From NCBI GenBank assembly GCA_028279375.1, contig JANQNW010000003.1, positions 330,535 through 394,534 on the forward strand: 64,000 nucleotides of DNA, in the 5' to 3' direction. Below the pieces are notes generated by a model. That model was not told where the DNA came from, searched no databases, and was given only the letters and a program-made list of their open reading frames with translations. The DNA comes from Phycisphaerales bacterium (lineage in GTDB: Bacteria > Planctomycetota > Phycisphaerae > Phycisphaerales > UBA1924). The position numbers were made by a program, and so were the translations under genes. Shown piece by piece: positions 16,983-24,924 of this stretch; within the stretch, counting starts at the first letter, position 1; each line of letters opens with the position of its first letter.

Positions 16983-19163
16983 ATGGCGATCAAAGCACTC
17001 GACACCCCGGCCCCCAAGTGGGCGATGACGTTGGCTCGTCATCGTGGGCTGATCGTGCCGCTCGGGTTCATGATGCTGCTTGCAGTCATCGTGGTCCCGA
17101 TCTCGCCGGTGCTGATGGACATCTTCATCGCGATCAACATCAGCGTGGCCGTCATCATGCTGATGACGACCGTCTATATGTCGCGGCCGCTTGAGTTCAG
17201 CGTCTTCCCGTCGCTGCTGCTTGGCACAACCCTGATGCGACTCGTCCTGAACATCGCGTCTACGAGGTTGATTCTCACGGCGGACGCCGACACGCCGCAA
17301 GAAGCAGTCGGCGTCGCCGGCAAAGTGATCAGCGCCTTCGGGACCTTCGTCGCCGGTGATTCGCTCATCGTCGGTGTGATCATATTCCTGATTCTCATCA
17401 TTGTGCAGTTCGTCGTGATCACGAAGGGCGCCACGCGCATTAGCGAAGTGGCGGCCCGATTCACACTTGACGCGATGCCGGGCAAGCAGATGGCGATCGA
17501 CGCGGATCTGAACGCCGGTATCATCGACGAGCGCGAGGCGCGTACGCGCCGCGATCAGGTCGCGGACGAGGCTGACTTCTTCGGCGCCATGGACGGCGCC
17601 AGTAAGTTCGTACGCGGCGACGCTATCGCCGGCATCATCATCACGTGCGTCAACATCATTGGCGGATTCACGGTCGGCGCCCTTGAGAAGGGCTGGAGCG
17701 CCCAGGAGACGGCGAGCCTCTTCACGCGCCTGACGATCGGCGACGGCCTCGTCTCACAGATTCCGGCGTTCGTCATCTCGATCGCTGCCGGACTCATTGT
17801 CACGAGAGCGAGCGCCAAGGACTCGCTCGGCGAGGAGATCGCGGGTCAGATGTCGAATCGCCCGATCGCGCTTGTGATCGGCGCCGGATTCATGACGCTT
17901 TTGGCTTTCACGCCGCTTCCGACAACGCCCCTTCTTGCCATGGGATTGGCGATGGGGAGCATCGCCTTCATGACGACTCGTAATAAGCGCGCCGGTGAGA
18001 TCGCGCGTCAACTCGAGGCGCGCGAGGAGGCGGAGGCGGCGACGCCTCAGGCGCCTGAAGTCGAGTCGCTCTTGAAGGTCGACACGATGGAGCTCGAGAT
18101 CGGTTTCGGACTCGTGGCGCTCGTGGATAAGAACCAGGGGGGCGACCTGCTCGATCGCATCTCAGCGATTCGTCGGCAGGTCGCTGTCGAACTCGGATTC
18201 GTGATGCCGCCAGTGCGCATTCGGGACAATATGGGCATGGAGGCAAACGCCTATCGGGTGAAGATCCGAGGCGCCGCCGTCGCAGAGGGCCAGGTGCATC
18301 CCGATCGGCTGCTCGCGATGGACTCCGGCATCGCCACCGGCGAACTCGAGGGCATACCGACAAGTGAGCCCGCGTTCGGTCTCACCGCGTGGTGGATCAC
18401 TCCGGCACAGAAAGCGCAGGCCGAAGGCATGAACTTCACCGTCGTCGATCCGACGAGCGTGCTCGCGACGCATGTCACTGAAATCGTCAAGAAGCACTCC
18501 GAGGAGCTCCTGACGCGCGAGGAGGTGAACAACTTGATCGAGCAACTCAAGGCGAAGTCCCCGCGCCTCGTGGAGGAGGTTGTGCCGGGAGTCGTGAAGC
18601 CAGGCGAACTGCAGAAGGTGCTGCAGAATCTGCTGCGCGAGCGCGTATCCGTGCGAGATCTCGAGACGATCCTCGAGACGCTCGCCGACTGGGCGCCCAA
18701 GACACAGGATCTCGATGTGCTCACGGAGTACGTACGCAACGCCTTGCGCCGTGGCATCTGTCAGGACTACGCGGTGCCGCCCGAGCCGGAATCGCTCGGG
18801 CAGGACCTGGGCCGGCCACGCAAGGATCGAATCGTCTGCGTCACGCTCGATCCGGCGTTCGAGGACATCGTGAACTCGTACATCGATCGATCAGGCGCCG
18901 GGACGAGTGTGAACATGCCCGCACGCGTCGCGTCTGAGCTCTCGCGCCAGATCATCGAGTCGTTGACGCCCTCGATCAACGCCGGCAATCCGCCGGTCGT
19001 CATCGCGTCGCCGCAAGTCCGCGCCGTCGTCAGGCAGATGCTGGAACCCCACTTGCCTGGCGCCGCTGTTCTCGGATACAACGAGATCGTGCCGGAAGTC
19101 GACGTCGAGTCAGTCGGACTCGTCGCGCCGCCGGCGCCCGCGGAGGCCGACGCCGTCGCGTGA
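16983..19163 (+). CDS. flhA: Flagellar export gate protein FlhA
   Basis: FlhA forms the nine-subunit cytoplasmic ring that docks export substrates. The N-terminal half has about eight membrane helices and the FHIPEP-region sequence (FPSLLLGTTLMRLVLNIAST, RLILTADADTP; GDAIAGIIITCVNIIGGFTV). The C-terminal half (from about residue 360) is the soluble substrate-binding domain, ending with PEVDVESVGLVA. The length of 726 aa is somewhat longer than the typical 690, due to a short Ala/Pro-rich tail. Confidence 0.98.
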   Translation: MAIKALDTPAPKWAMTLARHRGLIVPLGFMMLLAVIVVPISPVLMDIFIAINISVAVIMLMTTVYMSRPLEFSVFPSLLLGTTLMRLVLNIASTRLILTADADTPQEAVGVAGKVISAFGTFVAGDSLIVGVIIFLILIIVQFVVITKGATRISEVAARFTLDAMPGKQMAIDADLNAGIIDEREARTRRDQVADEADFFGAMDGASKFVRGDAIAGIIITCVNIIGGFTVGALEKGWSAQETASLFTRLTIGDGLVSQIPAFVISIAAGLIVTRASAKDSLGEEIAGQMSNRPIALVIGAGFMTLLAFTPLPTTPLLAMGLAMGSIAFMTTRNKRAGEIARQLEAREEAEAATPQAPEVESLLKVDTMELEIGFGLVALVDKNQGGDLLDRISAIRRQVAVELGFVMPPVRIRDNMGMEANAYRVKIRGAAVAEGQVHPDRLLAMDSGIATGELEGIPTSEPAFGLTAWWITPAQKAQAEGMNFTVVDPTSVLATHVTEIVKKHSEELLTREEVNNLIEQLKAKSPRLVEEVVPGVVKPGELQKVLQNLLRERVSVRDLETILETLADWAPKTQDLDVLTEYVRNALRRGICQDYAVPPEPESLGQDLGRPRKDRIVCVTLDPAFEDIVNSYIDRSGAGTSVNMPARVASELSRQIIESLTPSINAGNPPVVIASPQVRAVVRQMLEPHLPGAAVLGYNEIVPEVDVESVGLVAPPAPAEADAVA

Positions 19164-19286
19164 CAAAGGTGATTCGTGCGCGGCGGTGCAAAACCGAACC
19201 TTAGCCGGGGCGCGATCCGAAGAATAAGAACCGATTCACGGACTTCGGCAGGATGCCGAATCTGTAGTACGCCATGGAGGGCACGC

Positions 19287-20588
19287 GTGAATCTGAAGAC
19301 TTATCGCGCAGGGTCCATTGCCGAGGCAGTGGGTCAGATCAAGAAGGATCTCGGGCCTGACGCGGTCATTCTCCATACGAGAACAACAAAGCAGGGGGGC
19401 TGGTTCGGCTTCGGCGCGAGACCGATTGTCGAGGTGACTGCCTCCTCATCGGTCAACGTGCCGGGGCGGAGAGGCGCCAAGAAGAAGCTCGTCGCCGAAC
19501 GCGCAGATTCTGCGCCGTCATCGAACAAGATGTCTGGCGTCGCGGCCGCAGATCGGGCGCCTGCAGCGATCGACGTGCTGGAGCTCAGATCCTCCAGTGT
19601 CAGGAACGCCGTGCTTCGCGACGAGCCAGCGCCGGAAGCGACGTCGAGCGACGCGGAAGCCGTCGCAGTTGCGAATCGAGACATGAGCATCGGCGAGGAC
19701 CTCCGGGGAGACCTGGTTGCGATCAAGCAGTTGGTCGGGCGTGTCCTTCAGACGACGAGCGCCAGCGCCCAACCCGTCATGCCGCAGGCCCTCTTCGATC
19801 GCTACCTGAGGCTCATCGAGTCGGAGGTCGCGCGCGAGATCGCCGACGACGTCGCCGGGGCCGTGCGTGACGAGTTGACGACGGAGGAACTCGCATGTGA
19901 GGACGTCGTTCACCAGGCCGTGCTCCGTCGCCTCGAGAGCCTCATCAAGGTCGAAGAGGATGTGCGAATGCCCGGTCGCATGCACGACGGCAGGCCGCTC
20001 ACGATCGCGCTGGTCGGCCCCACCGGAGTCGGCAAGACCACAACAATCGCCAAACTCGCGGCGACGTACAAGCTTCGTCATGGAAAGAGCGTCGGATTGC
20101 TGACCTGCGACACGTATCGCATCGCCGCGGTGGAGCAACTCCGCACCTATGCCAACATCATCGGGCTTCCGCTCAGCGTGGCCCTGACCCCGGGTGAGTT
20201 GAAGAACGCGTGCGAGGCGCTCTCCGGTGTGGATGTGCTGTTGATCGACACGGCGGGGCGATCGCAGCACGACTCGGGTCGGCTCGACGAACTCGGCGCC
20301 CTTCTGGAGGCCGCCCGCCCCCACGAGACCCACCTGGTGCTCTCCAGCGCCTCGAGTCAGGCGGTGATGCTCCGGTCAGCAGAGCGATTCGCCTCCGTGA
20401 AGCCGAATCGGGTGATCTTCACGAAGTTGGACGAGGCCGTGAACTTCGGTGTGCTCGTCAACGCGGCCAGTAGAATCGACGCCGAACTGAGCTTCGTGAC
20501 CACCGGACAGGAGGTTCCCGATCACATCGAGCGCGGTCGTCCGGATCGTCTGGCCCGTCTCGTGTTGGATGGCGCCGGGGTTCGGTGA
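19287..20588 (+). CDS. flhF: Flagellar placement GTPase FlhF (SRP family)
   Basis: FlhF is an SRP-type GTPase that places the flagellum, usually at a pole, and recruits early basal-body parts. The conserved N-terminus is NLKTYRAGSIAEAVGQIKKD. After a long variable B domain comes the G domain with Walker A GPTGVGKTTT at about residues 244-253 and the DTYRIAAVEQLRTYA motif. Upstream in-frame codons exist to 19176, but GGAGG at 19276-19280 followed by GTG at 19287 makes the latter the likely start (433 aa). flhG overlaps its stop. Confidence 0.95.
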   Translation: MNLKTYRAGSIAEAVGQIKKDLGPDAVILHTRTTKQGGWFGFGARPIVEVTASSSVNVPGRRGAKKKLVAERADSAPSSNKMSGVAAADRAPAAIDVLELRSSSVRNAVLRDEPAPEATSSDAEAVAVANRDMSIGEDLRGDLVAIKQLVGRVLQTTSASAQPVMPQALFDRYLRLIESEVAREIADDVAGAVRDELTTEELACEDVVHQAVLRRLESLIKVEEDVRMPGRMHDGRPLTIALVGPTGVGKTTTIAKLAATYKLRHGKSVGLLTCDTYRIAAVEQLRTYANIIGLPLSVALTPGELKNACEALSGVDVLLIDTAGRSQHDSGRLDELGALLEAARPHETHLVLSSASSQAVMLRSAERFASVKPNRVIFTKLDEAVNFGVLVNAASRIDAELSFVTTGQEVPDHIERGRPDRLARLVLDGAGVR

Positions 20589-21607
20589 TGCCTCTTCCCA
20601 TGACTGACAAGGCGTTCAATCCGACTGACGATCAGGCCACGCGCCTGCGCGCCCTCGTGGAGGAAAGCGCACGCAGCGGCTGGGACCGTCGCAGTACAGA
20701 CGAGCCTGTCGCTCCGCCGGCTGTCGACGCGACGCACGTTCGCCCGGAGGGACGGCGTCCTCGTATAGAGCAACCAGTGACCGTGACCAGAGCGCGACCG
20801 ACGGTGCTTGCCATCGCATCGGGAAAGGGAGGCGTCGGCAAGACCAGCACCGCCGTCAATCTCTCCGTTGCTCTGTCGCATCTCGGAAGGCGCGTTACGC
20901 TCCTCGATGGGGACATCGGTCTGAGCAACGCCGACATGTTGTGCGGAGTGGACGCCCCCTATGCGCTCACACAGGCGCTGGACGGCGTCAGGCCGCTGCG
21001 CGATGTGCTCGTCGAAGCGCCCGGCGGATTTCGGCTTGCGTCGGGAGGCGCCGGAATCACGAGGGCGCGTCTTCGCGCCGCCGCCGATCGTCACACGATC
21101 GTTCGTCGTCTTGAAGGTCTCGAGTCCGACACCGATCTCGTGCTCATCGATTGCGGCGCCGGGATCGGCGAGCAGGTGCTCTCGTTCATGGCGAGCGCTG
21201 ACCTGCGCATGGTGGTTACCACACCGGAGCCTACGGCCATCGCTGATGCATATGCCCTCTTGAAGGTGGTTCTGAAGGCTCCACAGTCAAATCGAGTCCA
21301 CTCGGCGCCCATGTTGCTGGTGAATCAGGCGTCGGACGGCGCCGAAGCGGCGCTGGTTCATCGGCGCATCGCTGGTGTCTGCCGACGATTCCTGAGCGCA
21401 GAGCCGCATCTTGTCGGCTGGATTCCGGTGGATCCCTGCGTGCGTCAGGCAGTGCGGGATCGACGGCCGTTCATGCTCGGTCGACCGCGATCCCGGGCTT
21501 CCAAGGCGACGAAGACGCTCGCCGTGCAGATCGCCAGGCGTGCCCACCTGCCGGAATCGGACCGAGGGGATGCCGGCTTCGTCAGCCGCCTGTTCGGTCT
21601 GCGCTGA
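20588..21607 (+). CDS. flhG: Flagellar number regulator FlhG (MinD-like ATPase)
   Basis: FlhG is a ParA/MinD-type ATPase that limits flagellar number by acting on FlhF. The deviant Walker A motif KGGVGKTST is preceded by VLAIASG. Other hallmarks are LLDGDIGLSNADMLCGV, the second Walker-type region (LVLIDCGAGI) and MVVTTPEPTAIADAYALLKV. The ATG at 20588 shares one base with the flhF stop (TGATG). A GTG three bases earlier or the ATG at 20600 are alternatives. The variable N-terminal extension of about 60 residues contains an unstructured linker. Confidence 0.94.
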   Translation: MPLPMTDKAFNPTDDQATRLRALVEESARSGWDRRSTDEPVAPPAVDATHVRPEGRRPRIEQPVTVTRARPTVLAIASGKGGVGKTSTAVNLSVALSHLGRRVTLLDGDIGLSNADMLCGVDAPYALTQALDGVRPLRDVLVEAPGGFRLASGGAGITRARLRAAADRHTIVRRLEGLESDTDLVLIDCGAGIGEQVLSFMASADLRMVVTTPEPTAIADAYALLKVVLKAPQSNRVHSAPMLLVNQASDGAEAALVHRRIAGVCRRFLSAEPHLVGWIPVDPCVRQAVRDRRPFMLGRPRSRASKATKTLAVQIARRAHLPESDRGDAGFVSRLFGLR

Positions 21608-21719
21608 TTCTGCGGGCATTTGTGGTGCATGATTCACCCGAATTCGTGAAGTCCCTTCTGGTGGACGCCGATCAATTCGACACCGAGGCGGCCACTTTTC
21701 TGCGCCGACTGGAGAGGGC

Positions 21720-22004
21720 ATGACGAACGGCTTTGCCGCGAAACTCATCTCGGCGAGTTGCGGACTCGTCGGATTCGCCGTCGCGATCATTTCGGGTCTG
21801 GCGACGAGCGTCGAGACAAGCGAGATTCTCACTCGCGCTCTCATCGCCCTGGTTGCCTGCTACATCGTTGGACTGGTTGTTGGCGCCATCGCCGAGCGCG
21901 CGGTCGCCGATGCGCTCTCGGGAATGAAAGAGGACGTTCAATCAGACGCGCCTGTGGAAGGGACGTCTGTGGAAATTGGCGAGCCGGTCGAGGCCGCAGT
22001 GTGA
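21720..22004 (+). CDS. Small two-helix membrane protein between flhG and fliA
   Basis: A 94-residue protein of unknown function. Two hydrophobic helices (about 9-29 and 40-60) are separated by a short polar loop (TSVETSEILTR). A Glu/Asp-rich cytoplasmic-looking tail follows (KEDVQSDAPVEGTSVEIGEP). The ATG follows GGAGAGGG. It is a plausible real gene because it lies in the middle of the flagellar unit with good codon use and a strong ribosome-binding site. It does not resemble FlhC/FlhD, FliS or FlgM in what can be seen. Confidence 0.65.
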   Translation: MTNGFAAKLISASCGLVGFAVAIISGLATSVETSEILTRALIALVACYIVGLVVGAIAERAVADALSGMKEDVQSDAPVEGTSVEIGEPVEAAV

Positions 22005-22044
22005 ACCGTTTTTCCACAAGGACGCCGACTCGTGCGGGCGGTTG

Positions 22045-22050
22045 TATACT
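22045..22050 (+). promoter_or_regulatory. Possible -10 element upstream of fliA
   Basis: TATACT, a good sigma-70 -10 hexamer in otherwise GC-rich DNA, lies about 110 bases before the fliA start. No convincing -35 hexamer is found 16-18 bases upstream. A separate promoter for fliA would allow the sigma gene to be expressed before or independently of the long upstream unit, but this is only inferred. Confidence 0.3.
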
Positions 22051-22161
22051 TCTCGCACTCGAAGTTCGTTCAAGGATGAACGAGCGGTCCGTAATTCAGA
22101 CAGGGCCTCGCCGTGATCGCGGGGTCTGCAATGACTGGACGAGTCGGTCAAGGAGTTGACC

Positions 22162-23031
22162 ATGCCTGGCACGAAGTCTGCTTCGAGCGCCCCCAAAACG
22201 CGCAAGCGTCGAGATCGAACTCCCGGAAAACCGAGTTCGCTGACCAAGCAGGATCTTGAGTCCATGCCGATGGAAAAGGTGTGGAAGACGTATCAGAAGG
22301 ATCGCCCGGAGAACATCAGGAACTTCCTGATGGAGCGATTCCTCCCGCTGGTGCGCTACAACGCGGAGCGCATCTACGCCCGGCTTCCTGACGAAGTCGA
22401 TATCGAAGATCTGATGTCCGCCGGTCTCTTCGGCCTGATGGATGCGATCGACGCGTTCGACCTCGAGCGGAAGGTGAAGTTCGAGACGTATTGCGCGCCG
22501 CGAATTCGCGGCGCCATTCTGGATGAGCTGCGCGCCATGGATTGGGTGCCCAGGCTCGTTCGTCATCGAAGCGCGAAGGTCGACAACGCGCGCAATCGAC
22601 TCGAGATGCAGCTCGGGCGCGCGCCGACCAACGACGAGATCTCGAACCACCTGAATGTGGATCAGGAGGAGTACAAGAAGCTGAAGCGCGACTCGAGCGC
22701 TGTCGGTGTTGTAAGCCTCTCCCGCAACTGGCGTCCCTCGGACAGCGGCCGCGAGGTGCGTGAGATCGATGTGATCCGTGACGATTCGCAGGCGAACCCG
22801 CTGACGGAGACGCAGCGTCGCGATCTGAAGGACCTGATCACGAAGGGGCTCAGTCGTGCTGAGCGCCTCATTGTCATCCTCTACTACTACGAGGAGATGA
22901 CGATGAAGGAGATCGGCGCCACGCTCGATCTCTCCGAATCACGCGTCAGCCAGATGCACAGCTCGATCCTCGCCCGCCTCAAGGCCCAGATGCAGTTCCG
23001 TTCTCGCGAATTCGAGCCAACCGGAGTCTGA
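22162..23031 (+). CDS. fliA: RNA polymerase sigma factor FliA (sigma-28 family)
   Basis: A FliA/WhiG-type sigma factor that directs late flagellar gene transcription. Region 2 is intact (LPDEVDIEDLMSAGLFGLMD, KVKFETYCAPRIRGAILDEL, RAMDWVPRLVRHRS). Region 3 follows (LEMQLGRAPTNDEISNHLNV), then region 4 with a helix-turn-helix (YYEEMTMKEIGATLDLSESR, VSQMHSSILARLK). The ATG at 22162 follows AAGGAG; a TTG at 22156 in frame is less likely. It is the last gene of the flagellar supercluster. No FlgM anti-sigma is visible nearby. Confidence 0.95.
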   Translation: MPGTKSASSAPKTRKRRDRTPGKPSSLTKQDLESMPMEKVWKTYQKDRPENIRNFLMERFLPLVRYNAERIYARLPDEVDIEDLMSAGLFGLMDAIDAFDLERKVKFETYCAPRIRGAILDELRAMDWVPRLVRHRSAKVDNARNRLEMQLGRAPTNDEISNHLNVDQEEYKKLKRDSSAVGVVSLSRNWRPSDSGREVREIDVIRDDSQANPLTETQRRDLKDLITKGLSRAERLIVILYYYEEMTMKEIGATLDLSESRVSQMHSSILARLKAQMQFRSREFEPTGV

Positions 23032-23107
23032 TTGGCGAGGCTCCGGGCACCCAACGCCTCGACGGCCGGGGCTTGATTCTCGGCGTCGGCGCCGCTCAGA
23101 TTGACGC

Positions 23108-23614
23108 ATGCAGGCGTTGGAGCATCATGCCGCCATTGGACTTGGCGCCAACCTTGGCGATCGTCGCGCCGCGATTGCGCGTGCGATGGAGGTGGTCGCC
23201 CGTCTCAAGGGCGTCCGCGTCGAGCTCGTCTCAACAGTGCATGTGACGCGAGCGGTGACACTTCCAGGCTCTGAGGATCAGCCGGATTACATGAACGCGG
23301 CCGCGACGATCCAGACGTCGCTCGATCCCAGCGCGCTCCTGAAGTCGCTGCTGGCTATCGAACGAGACATGGGACGAGATCGATCCACCAGCGAGCGGTG
23401 GGCGCCGAGGACGATCGATCTCGATGTCCTCTTCTATGGCGGGACTATGATCGCCCGAGCCGACCTGATCGTCCCACATCCGCGAATGCACGAGCGAGGA
23501 TTCGTCCTTGCGCCGCTCTCGGAAGTCGCCCCCAACTGGGTCCATCCACGACTCGGCCGCACGACGAGGCAACTGCTCAATGATCTAGTTGGAGATGCGG
23601 TCTCCAGCGCATAG
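23108..23614 (+). CDS. folK: 2-amino-4-hydroxy-6-hydroxymethyldihydropteridine pyrophosphokinase FolK
   Basis: FolK transfers pyrophosphate from ATP to hydroxymethyl-dihydropterin in folate synthesis. The N-terminal IGLGANLGDRRAAIARAM, the RWAPRTIDLDVLFYG signature (metal-binding Asp pair) and the PHPRMHERGFVLAPL motif are all visible. The length of 168 aa is normal. It starts a new group after the flagellar region; no other folate gene is adjacent, although metF lies further along in the window. Confidence 0.96.
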   Translation: MQALEHHAAIGLGANLGDRRAAIARAMEVVARLKGVRVELVSTVHVTRAVTLPGSEDQPDYMNAAATIQTSLDPSALLKSLLAIERDMGRDRSTSERWAPRTIDLDVLFYGGTMIARADLIVPHPRMHERGFVLAPLSEVAPNWVHPRLGRTTRQLLNDLVGDAVSSA

Positions 23615-23625
23615 CATCAGACTCA

Positions 23626-24885
23626 ATGGTCAGACATGCGCTCATTACGCTGTTCACGATCACACTGTTCCTCGGCAGCGAGCGGGCTTTTGCCCAGTCT
23701 CGACTGAGACCGATCGACACCGCCGAGCGCTCCGTCCCATCCTGGATCAACAAGGGCATGCTCATTCGCTGTGAGCAGATCACGGCGGAGGACGCCCTCT
23801 TCTCGATGCTCTTCAGGTATCGGGAGGATTCTTTTACGGACAAGGTGGAGTTCGTTGTTCGAGGTCAGGGCCGTCAGGTGACCGGGTCCGGATTCGTGTC
23901 TGCGCACAGCACGGACAATCTTCTGGTCATCGGGATGGGTGACCTCGTCGTGCGTTGCGAGCTCGAGGATCGCGGGATCACGTTGACGGCGAATCATCGG
24001 CTCAATCCCCAGTACTACTGGCAGGACCGAGTTGATACGAACGACATGATCATCGCGCTGAAAGAAGCTCTCCCCTCGACGCCCTTTCCGCAGGTCGGCA
24101 TGTCCATGGACACGCGCCATGCCGCGACAATCTGGCCTCCCTTGTCGCTCTATGAGATGAGGACCAAGTACATCACCGCGTGGATCATTCCGGAGCGAGG
24201 CGATGGTGGATCGCAACTCATGCTTCTGGAAGACAACATCTCCGAGATCTGGATGCTTACGAACAAGGAGACGGGTGAGATTGTGCGCGTTCAGTGCGAT
24301 GTCATCGCATCGGGGCTCACGATCGATCTCTTCTGTGAGGATGATTCGGCGCGTCGACCGTCCGAGATCCCGGTTGAGACTGTCGGTCGTGAGCGCGTCT
24401 CCGATCTCGCGGCGCTCAGGCCGTTGCCCGGCGATCTTCGTGAAGGAAGCCTCTTGCCTCCGATGCTGCTCGTGACCGGTCCGAGCGATGATCAAGCGAC
24501 AATCGACGGGCGTCGAATGGTCCTGCTCTATCGCGAGGACATCCTGCCGCAGGCGTTCGCGCTCGCTGAGAGCCTCGTCGCGTTGGATGGGCGGCTGGCC
24601 GCGCGCAAGACGTCGTTGATTCTGCCGATCGCAGTCCTTGACCTGGACCGCGCCTCAGCGACGTCGTCACAGACTGAGGCATGGGACGCGCTCGGAATAC
24701 CTGGCGCCTGGACATTCAGCGAATCGGGAACGATCGACCGATTTGACCCGGAGGCTGACGTGGTTCTGGCCGTTATCGACGATGCGCAGCGCATCCGCAA
24801 TGTGCTGCTGGATCCTGCGGCCGATGACACAGAGTCCCTCTTGAGCGTCATCGAGAGTTGGAGACGGCTCGGAGTCCAGCGTTGA
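23626..24885 (+). CDS. Secreted protein of unknown function
   Basis: A 419-residue protein with an N-terminal signal peptide (hydrophobic core about 5-17, cleavage likely after AFA-Q near residue 24). No domain was recognised with confidence. The N-terminal half is mainly strands with Trp and Tyr scattered. The C-terminal half (from about residue 285) has a strand-helix arrangement (SLILPIAVLDLDR, ADVVLAVIDDAQRIRNVLLD) that resembles a thioredoxin or peroxiredoxin fold without the CXXC motif. That resemblance is weak. It starts 11 bases after folK, so it may be cotranscribed. A real gene, unknown function. Confidence 0.7.
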   Translation: MVRHALITLFTITLFLGSERAFAQSRLRPIDTAERSVPSWINKGMLIRCEQITAEDALFSMLFRYREDSFTDKVEFVVRGQGRQVTGSGFVSAHSTDNLLVIGMGDLVVRCELEDRGITLTANHRLNPQYYWQDRVDTNDMIIALKEALPSTPFPQVGMSMDTRHAATIWPPLSLYEMRTKYITAWIIPERGDGGSQLMLLEDNISEIWMLTNKETGEIVRVQCDVIASGLTIDLFCEDDSARRPSEIPVETVGRERVSDLAALRPLPGDLREGSLLPPMLLVTGPSDDQATIDGRRMVLLYREDILPQAFALAESLVALDGRLAARKTSLILPIAVLDLDRASATSSQTEAWDALGIPGAWTFSESGTIDRFDPEADVVLAVIDDAQRIRNVLLDPAADDTESLLSVIESWRRLGVQR

Positions 24886-24924
24886 CGAGGATCTACGAGT
24901 GAGCAGTCGCGAGGGGGTCGGCCG

